Origin: DAITMV01 sp046318595
Lineage (GTDB): Bacteria; Pseudomonadota; Gammaproteobacteria; Burkholderiales; Burkholderiaceae_B
Assembly: GCA_046318595.1 (NCBI GenBank)
Contig: JBKCTV010000034.1
Coordinates: 1-11,327 of the forward strand
Direction of reading: 5' to 3'
Length of the DNA: 11,327 bases
Positions 1 through 6,870 of this stretch are shown piece by piece. Position numbers and translations under genes: made by a program. Below the pieces are notes generated by a model. The model was not told the origin of the DNA. It saw only the letters and a program-made list of their open reading frames with translations, and did not search any database. How positions within the stretch are numbered: position 1 is the stretch's first letter; each line of letters starts with the position of its first letter.

Positions 1-79
1 AGCATTGACCGATCAAGGCCAGCCCAGAGTATGAGGTCAGTTGCAGCTTGCTCGATTGCTTCAGTTCAAAACGCGGCAT
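1..79 (-). CDS. Transposase N-terminus, IS1380-like (partial, runs off the left edge)
   Basis: Only the first 26 codons are visible, starting with ATG at 79 on the minus strand: MPRFELKQSSKLQ followed by LTSYSGLALIGQC. The LTSxxGL stretch resembles, from memory, the LTSNAGL near the start of the ISEcp1 transposase. IS1380-family transposases are DDE enzymes that cut and join the element ends, but none of the catalytic residues lie in this window. No strong ribosome binding site is seen upstream. The family call rests on a short motif plus the nearby terminus-like sequence, so another IS4-superfamily transposase is possible. Confidence 0.42.
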   Translation of the reverse strand, partial: MPRFELKQSSKLQLTSYSGLALIGQC

Positions 80-168
80 GGCGAAATGGGTGATGAGTAG
101 AAAGCCAGATTATTATATTAAAATCAATGGCTTGGATCAAACGAGTGACCCGGGTCCACGGATTCAGG
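1..168 (-). mobile_element. End of a probable IS1380-family insertion sequence (partial)
   Basis: The minus strand starting at 168 reads CCTGAATCCGTGGACCCG. From memory this resembles IS1380-family termini (the ISEcp1 end starts CCTAGATTC). About 90 bases further in, a transposase-like reading frame starts and runs off the window. The putative end falls inside codon 60 of a glycosyltransferase frame whose family similarity stops there, as expected for an insertion. The other end lies outside the window, so the inverted repeat and the short target duplication cannot be seen. The boundary at 168 is inferred. Confidence 0.45.
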
Positions 169-347
169 ATACAATTATCGAGAAAACTTTCTAATAGCTT
201 TTCTATACCTTCCTGGTTATCTTTGACCGGCACCACAATTGCTAAATGAGCCTGAAAATTTTCCAGAGAAGGTGCCGAAAAATGCTCCTCGCGCTCGGGT
301 CTATACAAAAACGTCTTATTTTCTTCGTCAGTCATGAGATGGGTCAT
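169..347 (-). pseudogene. Interrupted family-2 glycosyltransferase gene, 5' fragment
   Basis: The frame starts with ATG at 347, preceded by GAGG six bases upstream, so the start looks genuine. About 59 residues remain. Residues 35-56, including LAIVVPVKDNQEGIEKLLES, match the first beta strand and helix of the GT-A fold in GT2 glycosyltransferases, which use nucleotide-sugar donors; the VVPVKDN segment is the usual nucleotide-binding start. The DxD motif and the acceptor half are absent. Beyond residue 59 the frame stays open to 66, but that tail is unlike any glycosyltransferase and coincides with the putative IS end. I infer a gene cut by the insertion. The AT-rich surroundings suggest it was acquired. 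The donor and acceptor cannot be told. Confidence 0.5.
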
Positions 348-571
348 AGCAGGCCTCGTTTTTAAAATTTATTAAACTAAAAAACTTATAGCGAAATTTA
401 AAAATTTTCCGCCAAATAAATAAACTTGCCGTGCACAAAGGAAATGGTGATAAGCAACTCGCGTTGTAGGATTTCCTTTTTAGCGAACTGATTTTTATGC
501 ACAGCACAGCAAACCGCTTCACGGCAACAGCACGGCTTCTTGTTATGAGTGAGGGAATTGTTTCGATTAGT
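348..571. other. AT-rich intergenic stretch between rnfH and the glycosyltransferase fragment
   Basis: The bases from about 355 to 480 are strikingly A/T-rich compared with the rest of the window. A 64-codon open frame on the minus strand (328-522) has no recognisable domain and overlaps the fragment's start, so I do not call it a gene. The stretch must hold the promoter of the fragment; TATAAG (minus strand, about 386-391) is a possible -10 box without a good -35. No terminator with a clear stem and T-tract is visible after rnfH. Confidence 0.4.
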
Positions 572-868
572 TCATTTTTGCAACCGTGATCGGTTCACCC
601 GCCGCCGCCGGCTCTCCTTCGGGTCGAACCGCAACTCGTCGAGAATTTCGATGCGGTCGCCCGGCCGAAGTACTTGTTCCGCATGGGCAACATTACCAAA
701 AACCGCGACGGACTTGGACTGCAGCAGGGACTGCGCTTCATTTTCTGTCAATCCAATGAGGCGCAAGGCCTCCACGACCGAGCAAACCTCTGGAAGATCG
801 AAGCTCTGCGGCAAACGCATCAGCATGCCACCGTCCTGCGGATCTAAGCGAATGACAGTGATGCGCAT
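572..868 (-). CDS. rnfH: RnfH family protein (ubiquitin-like fold)
   Basis: This 98-residue protein begins MRITVIRLDPQ and carries the RnfH pattern: a first strand, then a helix starting around SVVEALRLIGL, then VAVFGNVAHAEQVLRPGDRIEILDEL near residues 54-82, where family members usually end in a strand with PGDR(I/V)E(I/L). The tail is basic (KESRRRRVNRSRLQK), also common in the family. The open frame extends 27 codons upstream, but that part is low-complexity arginine-rich sequence overlapping ratA, so I chose the ATG at 868, 25 bases after the ratA stop. The family has a beta-grasp fold; its function is unsettled despite the name, which comes from rnf operons. No rnf genes are nearby. It is probably co-transcribed with ratA. 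Confidence 0.85.
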   Translation of the reverse strand: MRITVIRLDPQDGGMLMRLPQSFDLPEVCSVVEALRLIGLTENEAQSLLQSKSVAVFGNVAHAEQVLRPGDRIEILDELRFDPKESRRRRVNRSRLQK

Positions 869-893
869 GTTCAAGGGGCGCCGGGTGCGGCGC

Positions 894-1343
894 TCAAAGC
901 AAGCCCGGCGGCGTGGCAAACAAGGCCTCGGCGCGCTTGACGAAGCCATCGACGAAGGTGTTGGCGATGTAGTTGAATACCGGCCCGATCACCGCCGTCA
1001 GCATGCCACTGGAAAACTCGTACTCCAACGTGAAATCGATCTTAGAAGCATCGGCGCGTAAAGCCGTGAAACGCCACTGCCCTTGAAACTTGCGAAACGG
1101 TCCTTCGCGAAACTGCATGTCGATACGAAGCGGCCGTTCGAAAACGTTATGGGTGGCGAAGGTTTGGCGTATGCCTTTGAATGCAATATCGATGGCGGCA
1201 TCCATCGAAGCGGTCGTTTGCGCGGTAATTCGCGCGCCACCGCACCAAGGCAGGAAAGCCGGATAAGCTGGCACGTCCTGCACGAGATCGAACATTTGTT
1301 CGGCACTGAAGGGGACTAGAACGGTTTTTTTGACCACAGCCAT
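894..1343 (-). CDS. ratA: RatA/Coq10 family START-domain protein
   Basis: The 149-residue protein is a single START-like domain. Family hallmarks are the opening VKKTVLVPFSAEQMFDLVQDV, then YPAFLPWCGGARI, and the closing helix with VFNYIANTFVDGFVKRAEAL. E. coli RatA binds 50S ribosomal subunits and blocks subunit joining when overproduced, while mitochondrial Coq10 relatives bind ubiquinone; which role holds here cannot be read from sequence. The length matches the family. The first ATG at 1343 gives the standard N-terminus, although the ribosome binding site is weak (GGA). It is divergent from smpB across a 103-bp gap and sits upstream of rnfH, the usual proteobacterial arrangement. Confidence 0.88.
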   Translation of the reverse strand: MAVVKKTVLVPFSAEQMFDLVQDVPAYPAFLPWCGGARITAQTTASMDAAIDIAFKGIRQTFATHNVFERPLRIDMQFREGPFRKFQGQWRFTALRADASKIDFTLEYEFSSGMLTAVIGPVFNYIANTFVDGFVKRAEALFATPPGLL

Positions 1344-1446
1344 GCAAAATCCGTATTCGACGTTAAAATAAGCAGAACCATCATTTTAAAGGGGTTGCGC
1401 GGCCGTTGCTTAGGCGAATGCTTATACGGGGCTCGAACCAAGTCGT
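1344..1446. promoter_or_regulatory. Divergent ratA/smpB intergenic region
   Basis: This 103-bp gap must hold both start regions. It is more A/T-rich than the genes and contains TAAAAT (1364-1369) as a possible plus-strand -10 box, but no matching -35 at the right spacing. No strong Shine-Dalgarno precedes either start codon; the smpB ATG follows ACCAAGTCGT. Promoter positions are not resolved. Confidence 0.35.
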
Positions 1447-1896
1447 ATGAGTATCGTGCAAAACAAAAAAGTCGGTTTCGACTACTTCATCGAAGAACGC
1501 TTCGAGGCCGGGCTGGTTCTGGAAGGCTGGGAAGTCAAGGCCATCCGCGCCGGGCGCGCGCAGCTCAATGAAGCTTATGTGGTCGTCAAGCAAGGCGAAC
1601 TGTTTCTGTTGAACTCGCACATCAGCCCACTAAACACCGCGTCCACGCATATCCGGCCCGAAAGCACACGCACCCGCAAGCTGCTGATGCACGCCGGGCA
1701 GATCAGTAAACTCATCGGCAAAGTCGAGCAGCGTGGCTATACGCTCGTGCCGCTCGACCTGCACTACAGCAAGGGCCGGGTCAAATGCACCATCGGCTTG
1801 GCCAAAGGCAAAAAGCAGCACGATAAGCGTGCTTCTTTGAAAGACAAAGACTGGACGCGGGAAAAGCAACGAATCATGAAAACGAACCGTTTATAA
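1447..1896 (+). CDS. smpB: SsrA-binding protein SmpB
   Basis: SmpB binds tmRNA (SsrA) and delivers it to stalled ribosomes, allowing trans-translation and tagging of unfinished proteins. The 149 residues match the family throughout: NKKVGFDYFIEERFEAGLVL with GWEVKAIRAGRAQL at about 27-40, then EAYVVVKQGELFLLNSHI, the central RTRKLLMHAGQISKL, and GYTLVPLDLHYSKGRVKCTIGLAKGKKQHDKR. The tail KDKDWTREKQRIMK is the basic C-terminal segment that forms a helix in the mRNA channel of the decoding site. The length is typical (E. coli 160). The start at 1447 gives the usual MSIVQNKK opening. It stands alone on the plus strand, divergent from ratA and convergent with the SPFH gene 34 bases downstream. 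The tmRNA gene itself is not in the window. Confidence 0.96.
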   Translation: MSIVQNKKVGFDYFIEERFEAGLVLEGWEVKAIRAGRAQLNEAYVVVKQGELFLLNSHISPLNTASTHIRPESTRTRKLLMHAGQISKLIGKVEQRGYTLVPLDLHYSKGRVKCTIGLAKGKKQHDKRASLKDKDWTREKQRIMKTNRL

Positions 1897-1918
1897 GCGC
1901 CCTGAGCTCGAAACGGTT
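1885..1918. terminator. Possible hairpin between convergent smpB and SPFH genes
   Basis: AACCGTTT (1885-1892, overlapping the end of smpB) and AAACGGTT (1911-1918) form an 8-bp inverted repeat with an 18-base loop. There is no T-tract after either arm, so it is a weak candidate for a shared terminator. A competing pair, CCCTGA (1900-1905) and TCAGGG (1931-1936), lies in the same gap. Confidence 0.27.
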
Positions 1919-1930
1919 TAGATTCCTGTG

Positions 1931-2836
1931 TCAGGGTAGCTTTCTTATAGTCGCCAATGCGGTGGCCAAAATCCCCGCGACATCCGTCACATTGGTCGGC
2001 ACGATCATGGTGTTGCTTTCTTTGGCGAGCTTGCCAAACGCATCCACATAGCGCTCGGCCACCTTCAGATTGACTGCTTCCAGCCCGCCGGGCTGACCGA
2101 TAGCATCAGCCACTTTACGAATGGCGTCGGAGGTAGCATCGGCCAAAGCGCGAATGGCGGTGGCTTCCCCCTCGGCCTGGTTAACGGCGGCGATGCGCTC
2201 GCCTTCGGAACGGGCGATGGACGATTCACGCTGACCACTGGCGATGTTGATCTGTTCCTGCTTGCGGCCTTCGGACGCGGCGATCAACGCGCGTTTTTCG
2301 CGTTCGGCGGTGATCTGCGCCTGCATCGCATGGAGAATTTCCTTCGGTGGCGTCAGGTCCTTGATTTCGTAGCGGAGCACTTTGACGCCCCAGTTCAAGG
2401 CAGCTTCGTCGAGCGCATTGACAACGCTGGCATTGATGTAGTCGCGCTCCTCGAAAGTTTTATCGAGCTCGAGTCGACCAATGACTGAGCGCAGCGTCGT
2501 TTGCGCGAGCTGGGTCACGGCCATGATGTAGTTGTTCGAACCGTAGCTGGCGCGCATCGGATCGGTGATCTGAAAATATAGAATGCCGTCGACCTGCAAC
2601 TGCGTGTTGTCGCGGGTGATGCAAACCTGACTCGGCACGTCGAGCGCAAACTCTTTGAGGTTGTGTTTGTAAGCAACGCGGTCGATGAAAGGAACGATGA
2701 AACTCAAGCCCGCTTCGAGCGTACGGTCGAACTTGCCGAGCCGCTCGACCACCCACGCGTGCTGCTGCGGGACGATACGGACGGAATTGGCGATGAACAA
2801 CACGGCAGCCACAACGAAAATGATAGCGAATTCCAT
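1931..2836 (-). CDS. SPFH/stomatin-like membrane protein (QmcA type)
   Basis: This 301-residue protein has one N-terminal membrane segment (about residues 2-19, FAIIFVVAAVLFIANSV) and then a full SPFH/band-7 domain: VPQQHAWVVERLGKFDRTLEAGLSF, the conserved DVPSQVCITRDN, and an ALNWGVKVLRYEIKDLTPP motif. A charged, alanine-rich coiled coil follows at about 170-240 (AEREKRALIAASEGRKQE, ARSEGERIAAVNQAEGEA), then a short conserved C-terminal part. Members form large oligomers on the inner membrane that organise or protect membrane proteins; E. coli QmcA is the closest well-known relative. Its start codon overlaps the nfeD stop by one base (TAATG), so the two are translationally linked and probably work together, as SPFH/NfeD pairs do generally. 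The exact substrate is unknown. Confidence 0.9.
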   Translation of the reverse strand: MEFAIIFVVAAVLFIANSVRIVPQQHAWVVERLGKFDRTLEAGLSFIVPFIDRVAYKHNLKEFALDVPSQVCITRDNTQLQVDGILYFQITDPMRASYGSNNYIMAVTQLAQTTLRSVIGRLELDKTFEERDYINASVVNALDEAALNWGVKVLRYEIKDLTPPKEILHAMQAQITAEREKRALIAASEGRKQEQINIASGQRESSIARSEGERIAAVNQAEGEATAIRALADATSDAIRKVADAIGQPGGLEAVNLKVAERYVDAFGKLAKESNTMIVPTNVTDVAGILATALATIRKLP

Positions 2837-3249
2837 TAGGTTTCTTTCTTGGTGAGTTTGAGGCGTGCGCCATCGACCTGCGCGATGATGTGGCAGCCGG
2901 TTTGCGGCACGGCGTCGATACTAACGGCCCTCCAGGGCGCGCCGCGGTACTTGACGTCCGCCGTACCATCGCCGCGCCAAACATCGACATCGACGGTTTG
3001 GCCGATGTCGAAACTGATTTGCGCCGCAGGCTTTCGACCGTGTCCGACAAAAAATTTCCATGCCAGACAGGCAGCGAGCCCGACGGTTCCCGCCACGAGC
3101 GTTTGTACGACGAGGTCATCGGTCAACATCGCGACCAAAGCCCCGGCAGCTGCGCCGACAGCCAGCATCAGCAAGTAAAAGGTGCCACTCGCCAGCTCGA
3201 CTGCGACCAAAATGCCGGCCAGTAGCCACCAAAACAGCGTCAGACTCAT
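2836..3249 (-). CDS. nfeD: NfeD family membrane protein, short form
   Basis: This 137-residue protein has closely spaced hydrophobic segments at about 4-42 (LTLFWWLLAGILVAVELASG, then FYLLMLAVGAAAGALVAML) and 46-67, followed by a soluble C-terminal OB-fold domain (about 78-135, including GQTVDVDVWRGDGTADVKYRG and HIIAQVDGARLKL). This is the short NfeD form without the N-terminal ClpP-like serine protease of long NfeD proteins. Such proteins are encoded next to SPFH genes and are thought to assist SPFH assemblies in the membrane. I chose the ATG at 3249 rather than the 42-codon extension, because it gives the standard opening and forms a 4-nt ATGA overlap with the ppsA stop, a mark of translational coupling. 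Confidence 0.85.
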   Translation of the reverse strand: MSLTLFWWLLAGILVAVELASGTFYLLMLAVGAAAGALVAMLTDDLVVQTLVAGTVGLAACLAWKFFVGHGRKPAAQISFDIGQTVDVDVWRGDGTADVKYRGAPWRAVSIDAVPQTGCHIIAQVDGARLKLTKKET

Positions 3250-5666
3250 GCGTGGGGCTCGGCTAGCTTCTGCCAGGTTTCGATGACGGTGTCGGGATTC
3301 AGGGAAATCGAGGTGATGCCTTCTGCCATCAGCCATTGCGCAAAGTCGGCGTGGTCCGACGGCCCTTGCCCGCAAATGCCAATGTATTTACCGGCCGCCT
3401 TGCAAGCCTGAATGGCGCGTAGCAGCAAGGCCTTGACGGCCGGATCGCGTTCGTCGAACTCAGCGGCCAGCAGTTCGAGCCCGGAATCACGATCCAGGCC
3501 AAGCGTGAGCTGCGTCAAATCGTTCGAACCGACCGAGAAACCGTCGAAATATTCCAAAAACTGCTCGGCCAGGACCGCGTTGGACGGCACTTCGCACATC
3601 ATGATGAGGCGCAGGCCATCGACGCCGCGTCGCAAACCGTTCGCCGCCAGTAAATCGACCACGCGCGCAGCCTGCTTCAAGGTGCGCACGAACGGCACCA
3701 TGATCTCGACGTTGTGGAGACCCATTTTTTCGCGCACCATCTTGAGCGCTTCGCATTCCATTTCGAAACATTCGGCGAAACCCTGCGACAGGTAACGGGC
3801 CGCACCCCGGAAGCCGAGCATCGGATTTTCCTCTTCGGGCTCGTAGCGGTTACCGCCGATCAGCTTGCGGTACTCGTTGCTCTTGAAATCCGACAAGCGC
3901 ACGATGACCGTTTTTGGGTAAAACGCCGCAGCGATGGTGGCGATGCCCTCGGCCAGCTTTTCGACGAAAAACGCTCGTGGGCTGGTATGGCCGCGCGCGA
4001 CCGACTCGACAGCTTTCTTTAGCTCAGTGTCGACATTCGGATAATCGAGAATCGCTTTCGGGTGGATACCGATCACGTTATTGATGATGAACTCCAGGCG
4101 GGCCAGGCCCACACCGGCGTTCGGCAACTGGCAGAACTCGAAAGCGAGCTGCGGATTGCCGACGTTCATCATGATCTTGACCGGAATATCCGGCAAGGCT
4201 CCGCGCCGCACTTCGCTGATTTCGGTTTCGAGCAAGCCTTCGTAGACATTGCCGGTATCGCCTTCGGCGCACGACACGGTGACGAGCATGCCATCCTTCA
4301 GGCGCGCGGTGGCATCGCCACAGCCAACCACGGCGGGAATGCCAAGCTCGCGCGCGATAATCGCCGCATGACAGGTGCGCCCGCCCCGGTTGGTGACTAT
4401 GGCAGCAGCACGTTTCATGACCGGCTCCCAATTCGGGTCGGTCATGTCGGTCACCAGAATATCGCCCGGTTCGACCTGATCCATCTGCGACGCATCGGCG
4501 ATCACCCGCACCGAGCCCGCACCGATTTTTTGCCCGATCGCGCGGCCGCTGCTCAAAACCGCGGAGTTGCCTTTCAAGGTGTAGCGCTGCTGCACTTCGC
4601 CTGTGCGCTGCGACTTCACGGTTTCGGGGCGCGCCTGCAGAATGTAGATTTTTCCGTCGCGGCCGTCTTTGCCCCACTCGATATCCATCGGTCGGCCGTA
4701 ATGCGTTTCGATGATCTGCGCATACCTGGCCAACTGGATGATGTCGGCATCGGCCAGCGAGTAGCGGTTGCGCTGCTCCAGCGGCACGTCGACCGTCTTG
4801 ACGGCCCGGCCGCCAGTGCGCGCTAGGTCGAACTCCATTTTGACCAGTTTGGACCCGATCTGCCGGCGAATGATGGGGTAATGGCCGGCAGCCAGCGCCG
4901 GCTTAAATACATAAAACTCGTCGGGGTTGACGGCGCCCTGCACCACCATTTCACCAAGCCCATAGGAACTCGTGATGAACACGACCTGATCGAAACCGGA
5001 CTCGGTGTCGAGCGTGAACATCACACCCGAGGCGCCCAAGTCAGACCGCACCATGCGCTGCACGCCAGCCGACAGCGCCACATCGCCGTGCGCGAAGCCC
5101 TTATGGACGCGGTAGGCGATCGCCCGGTCGTTGTACAGCGACGCAAACACATGCCGTATTTTATCCAGCACATCGTCGATGCCGCGCACGTTCAGGTAAC
5201 TTTCCTGTTGACCGGCGAACGACGCGTCCGGCAGATCTTCGGCTGTCGCCGACGAGCGCACGGCGAATGAGGCTTGATCGTCGTCGCTGGCAGTGAGCTT
5301 CGAAAAATGCGCGCGAATCTCCGTTTCCAGTCGCGCCGGCAGTGGCGCCTCGACCACCCAGCGGCGAATCTGGGCCCCGGCTTCGGTCAGCGCTTTGACA
5401 TCATCCACGTTCAACGCCGCGAGTTTGCCGGCGATGCGCTGTTGCAAGTCGTTTTCCTGTAAGAATGCGCGAAAAGCGGCCGAGGTCGTGGCGAAACCGC
5501 CGGGCACGTGCACGCCCGCCGCACTGAGCTGACTGATCATCTCGCCCAGAGATGCATTCTTGCCGCCAACCTGCTCCACGTTGCTCATGCGCAGGCTCTC
5601 CAAAGGAAGAACATAAGCTTCGGCGCTGGTATCGGAAACCGCTATTTGTGTATCTTGAATCTGCAT
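3246..5666 (-). CDS. ppsA: Phosphoenolpyruvate synthase
   Basis: PEP synthase converts pyruvate, ATP and water to phosphoenolpyruvate, AMP and phosphate for gluconeogenesis. The 806 residues (E. coli 792) carry the N-terminal ATP-grasp domain starting at VGGKNASLGEMISQL, with SSATAEDLPDASFAGQQE and EWGKDG..IYILQARPET. The swivelling phosphohistidine domain has GGRTCHAAIIARELGIPAVVG, with the phosphorylated His at 433 and the regulatory Thr at 431. The C-terminal TIM barrel has GFSVGSNDLTQLTLGLDRD and GICGQGPSD, whose Cys765 is the expected acid/base residue. The frame opens 46 codons earlier at 5804, but that part is unlike the family. The ATG at 5666 gives the usual N-terminus, with only a weak AGG upstream. 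It is divergent from its regulator ppsR and heads an operon with nfeD and the SPFH gene. Confidence 0.96.
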   Translation of the reverse strand: MQIQDTQIAVSDTSAEAYVLPLESLRMSNVEQVGGKNASLGEMISQLSAAGVHVPGGFATTSAAFRAFLQENDLQQRIAGKLAALNVDDVKALTEAGAQIRRWVVEAPLPARLETEIRAHFSKLTASDDDQASFAVRSSATAEDLPDASFAGQQESYLNVRGIDDVLDKIRHVFASLYNDRAIAYRVHKGFAHGDVALSAGVQRMVRSDLGASGVMFTLDTESGFDQVVFITSSYGLGEMVVQGAVNPDEFYVFKPALAAGHYPIIRRQIGSKLVKMEFDLARTGGRAVKTVDVPLEQRNRYSLADADIIQLARYAQIIETHYGRPMDIEWGKDGRDGKIYILQARPETVKSQRTGEVQQRYTLKGNSAVLSSGRAIGQKIGAGSVRVIADASQMDQVEPGDILVTDMTDPNWEPVMKRAAAIVTNRGGRTCHAAIIARELGIPAVVGCGDATARLKDGMLVTVSCAEGDTGNVYEGLLETEISEVRRGALPDIPVKIMMNVGNPQLAFEFCQLPNAGVGLARLEFIINNVIGIHPKAILDYPNVDTELKKAVESVARGHTSPRAFFVEKLAEGIATIAAAFYPKTVIVRLSDFKSNEYRKLIGGNRYEPEEENPMLGFRGAARYLSQGFAECFEMECEALKMVREKMGLHNVEIMVPFVRTLKQAARVVDLLAANGLRRGVDGLRLIMMCEVPSNAVLAEQFLEYFDGFSVGSNDLTQLTLGLDRDSGLELLAAEFDERDPAVKALLLRAIQACKAAGKYIGICGQGPSDHADFAQWLMAEGITSISLNPDTVIETWQKLAEPHA

Positions 5667-6015
5667 GCTCGAACCTACTGGAAGTGATTTATCCGCAAAA
5701 CGCTGGGCGCCGCACTGTGGATAAACAGCTCTACAGTCTCTCTGATTGTACCTTGGGAAAGACAGTGCACGTATCGAAAACTTGTCAGGCGCAAGCCAGT
5801 TCATCTTCTACGAGCACCGGGACAATCAATCTTTTGTTAAGCGCTGTCAAAAAAGACGACATTAAAGCGGTCAAAATTTTTCTTGAGATGACCCTGCACC
5901 GCCCAAAAGACTACTGAAATACTGTTTTCGTAGCTCAAAAACGTGTCATTTCAGGGGTGTTTCAGACGAATCAATATACAATTTGCAGTTCGTGCTTCAC
6001 TTCAGGCCATATCCG
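5667..6015. promoter_or_regulatory. Divergent ppsA/ppsR control region
   Basis: This 349-bp gap separates the two start codons and holds no supported gene; open frames crossing it lack coding character. Possible -10 boxes are TACAAT on the minus strand (5745-5750) towards ppsA and TATACA on the plus strand (5975-5980) towards ppsR, neither with a good -35 at 16-18 bp. The ppsA leader would then be about 75 bases. The half near ppsR is A/T-rich and contains three copies of TTTCAG in one or the other orientation, listed separately. Confidence 0.5.
5914..5965. repeat. Repeated TTTCAG motifs upstream of ppsR
   Basis: CTGAAAT at 5914-5920 and ATTTCAG at 5948-5954 form a perfect 7-bp inverted repeat with a 27-bp spacer. 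A further TTTCAG at 5960-5965 repeats the second arm directly with an 11-bp period, about one helical turn. The group lies 10-60 bp upstream of the possible ppsR -10 box, a place where a regulator could bind. A six-base motif is short, so chance is possible. Confidence 0.3.
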
Positions 6016-6852
6016 ATGACCGCAGCAGACGTCATGCCGACCCGCACCGTTTTTTTCGTTTCCGACGGCACTGGCATCACCGCCGAAACCTTCGGGAACG
6101 CAGTGCTCGCCCAGTTCGAAGGCATCCATTTCAGGCAGATCCGCATCCCGTTCATCGACACGCCAGAAAAAGCCGAAGAGGCACGTGGGCGGATCGACGC
6201 ATCGTGCGCGGGCGGGCACAAGCCCATCGTTTTCAGCACCCTGGTCAATGCCGAAATCAAGACCATCATCAAACGCGCGCCCGGCATGTTCATGGACATG
6301 ATCGCTACTTTCGTCGAACCGCTCGAGCTCGAACTGGACGTCAAGAGTACGCATAGTATTGGCCGGTCGCACAACATCCGCGACAGCGAAGAATACAAAA
6401 ACCGCATCGAGGCAATTAATTTTTCGCTGGCGCACGACGATGGTCAGACGAGCGTGAATCTGGATACGGCGGATGTCATTCTGGTGGGGGTCTCTCGTTC
6501 CGGCAAAACACCGACCAGCCTGTACCTCGCAATGCAATACGGCATCAAGGCGGCCAACTGCCCGCTCATTCCGGAAGACTTCGAACGGCAAACCCTGCCA
6601 ACGGCCCTATCCAAGCATAAACACAAGATTTTTGGGTTGACGATCGCCCCCGAGCGTTTATCGGAAATTCGTCACGAACGACGTCCGGACAGCAAATACG
6701 CGTCGTTACCGAACTGCCGCCATGAGGTCGACGAAGCCGAACGCATGATGCGCCGCGAAGGAATTGCCTGGCTGAGCACGACGACCAAATCGATCGAGGA
6801 AATCGCCACAACAATTCTGCAACGCCTGAGTCTCGGTCAAACCAGCTTTTGA
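6016..6852 (+). CDS. ppsR: PEP synthase regulatory protein (bifunctional kinase/pyrophosphorylase)
   Basis: This DUF299-family protein inactivates PEP synthase by ADP-dependent phosphorylation of a threonine two residues before the catalytic histidine, and reactivates it by Pi-dependent removal giving pyrophosphate. The 278 residues show the family opening VFFVSDGTGITAETFGNAVL (about 12-31), the central THSIGRSHNI, a P-loop-like GVSRSGKTPTSLYLA starting at 158, and NCPLIPEDFERQTLP. The conserved tail includes LPNCRHEVDEAERMMRREGI and TTTKSIEEIATTIL. The ATG at 6016 has CAGG nine bases upstream; a TTG at 5983 or the ATG at 6034 are alternatives. It diverges from ppsA, whose product keeps the target Thr-x-His motif. 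It is convergent with the methyltransferase gene, 18 bases away. Confidence 0.95.
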   Translation: MTAADVMPTRTVFFVSDGTGITAETFGNAVLAQFEGIHFRQIRIPFIDTPEKAEEARGRIDASCAGGHKPIVFSTLVNAEIKTIIKRAPGMFMDMIATFVEPLELELDVKSTHSIGRSHNIRDSEEYKNRIEAINFSLAHDDGQTSVNLDTADVILVGVSRSGKTPTSLYLAMQYGIKAANCPLIPEDFERQTLPTALSKHKHKIFGLTIAPERLSEIRHERRPDSKYASLPNCRHEVDEAERMMRREGIAWLSTTTKSIEEIATTILQRLSLGQTSF

Positions 6853-6870
6853 GCCGGATATTTAAGGGCA

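Noticed and set aside
328..522. Minus-strand 64-codon open frame in the AT-rich stretch
   Set aside because: It is rich in Lys, Phe and Ser as expected from AT-rich noncoding DNA, has no domain, and overlaps the start of the glycosyltransferase fragment.
549..1061. Plus-strand 170-codon open frame opposite rnfH and ratA
   Set aside because: It is arginine/serine-rich, matches no family, and lies antisense to two well-supported genes.
4062..4826. Plus-strand 254-codon open frame inside ppsA
   Set aside because: It is the antisense shadow of a GC-rich gene. Its sequence is histidine/aspartate/arginine-rich with no domain, while the ppsA frame carries full catalytic motifs.
5667..5804. 46-codon N-terminal extension of ppsA
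   Set aside because: The extension is unlike PEP synthases, while the ATG at 5666 gives a protein of normal length and opening.
5552..5917. Plus-strand 121-codon open frame crossing the ppsA start into the control region
   Set aside because: About a third is antisense to ppsA, the rest lies in the ppsA/ppsR gap, and the translation has no domain or good ribosome binding site.
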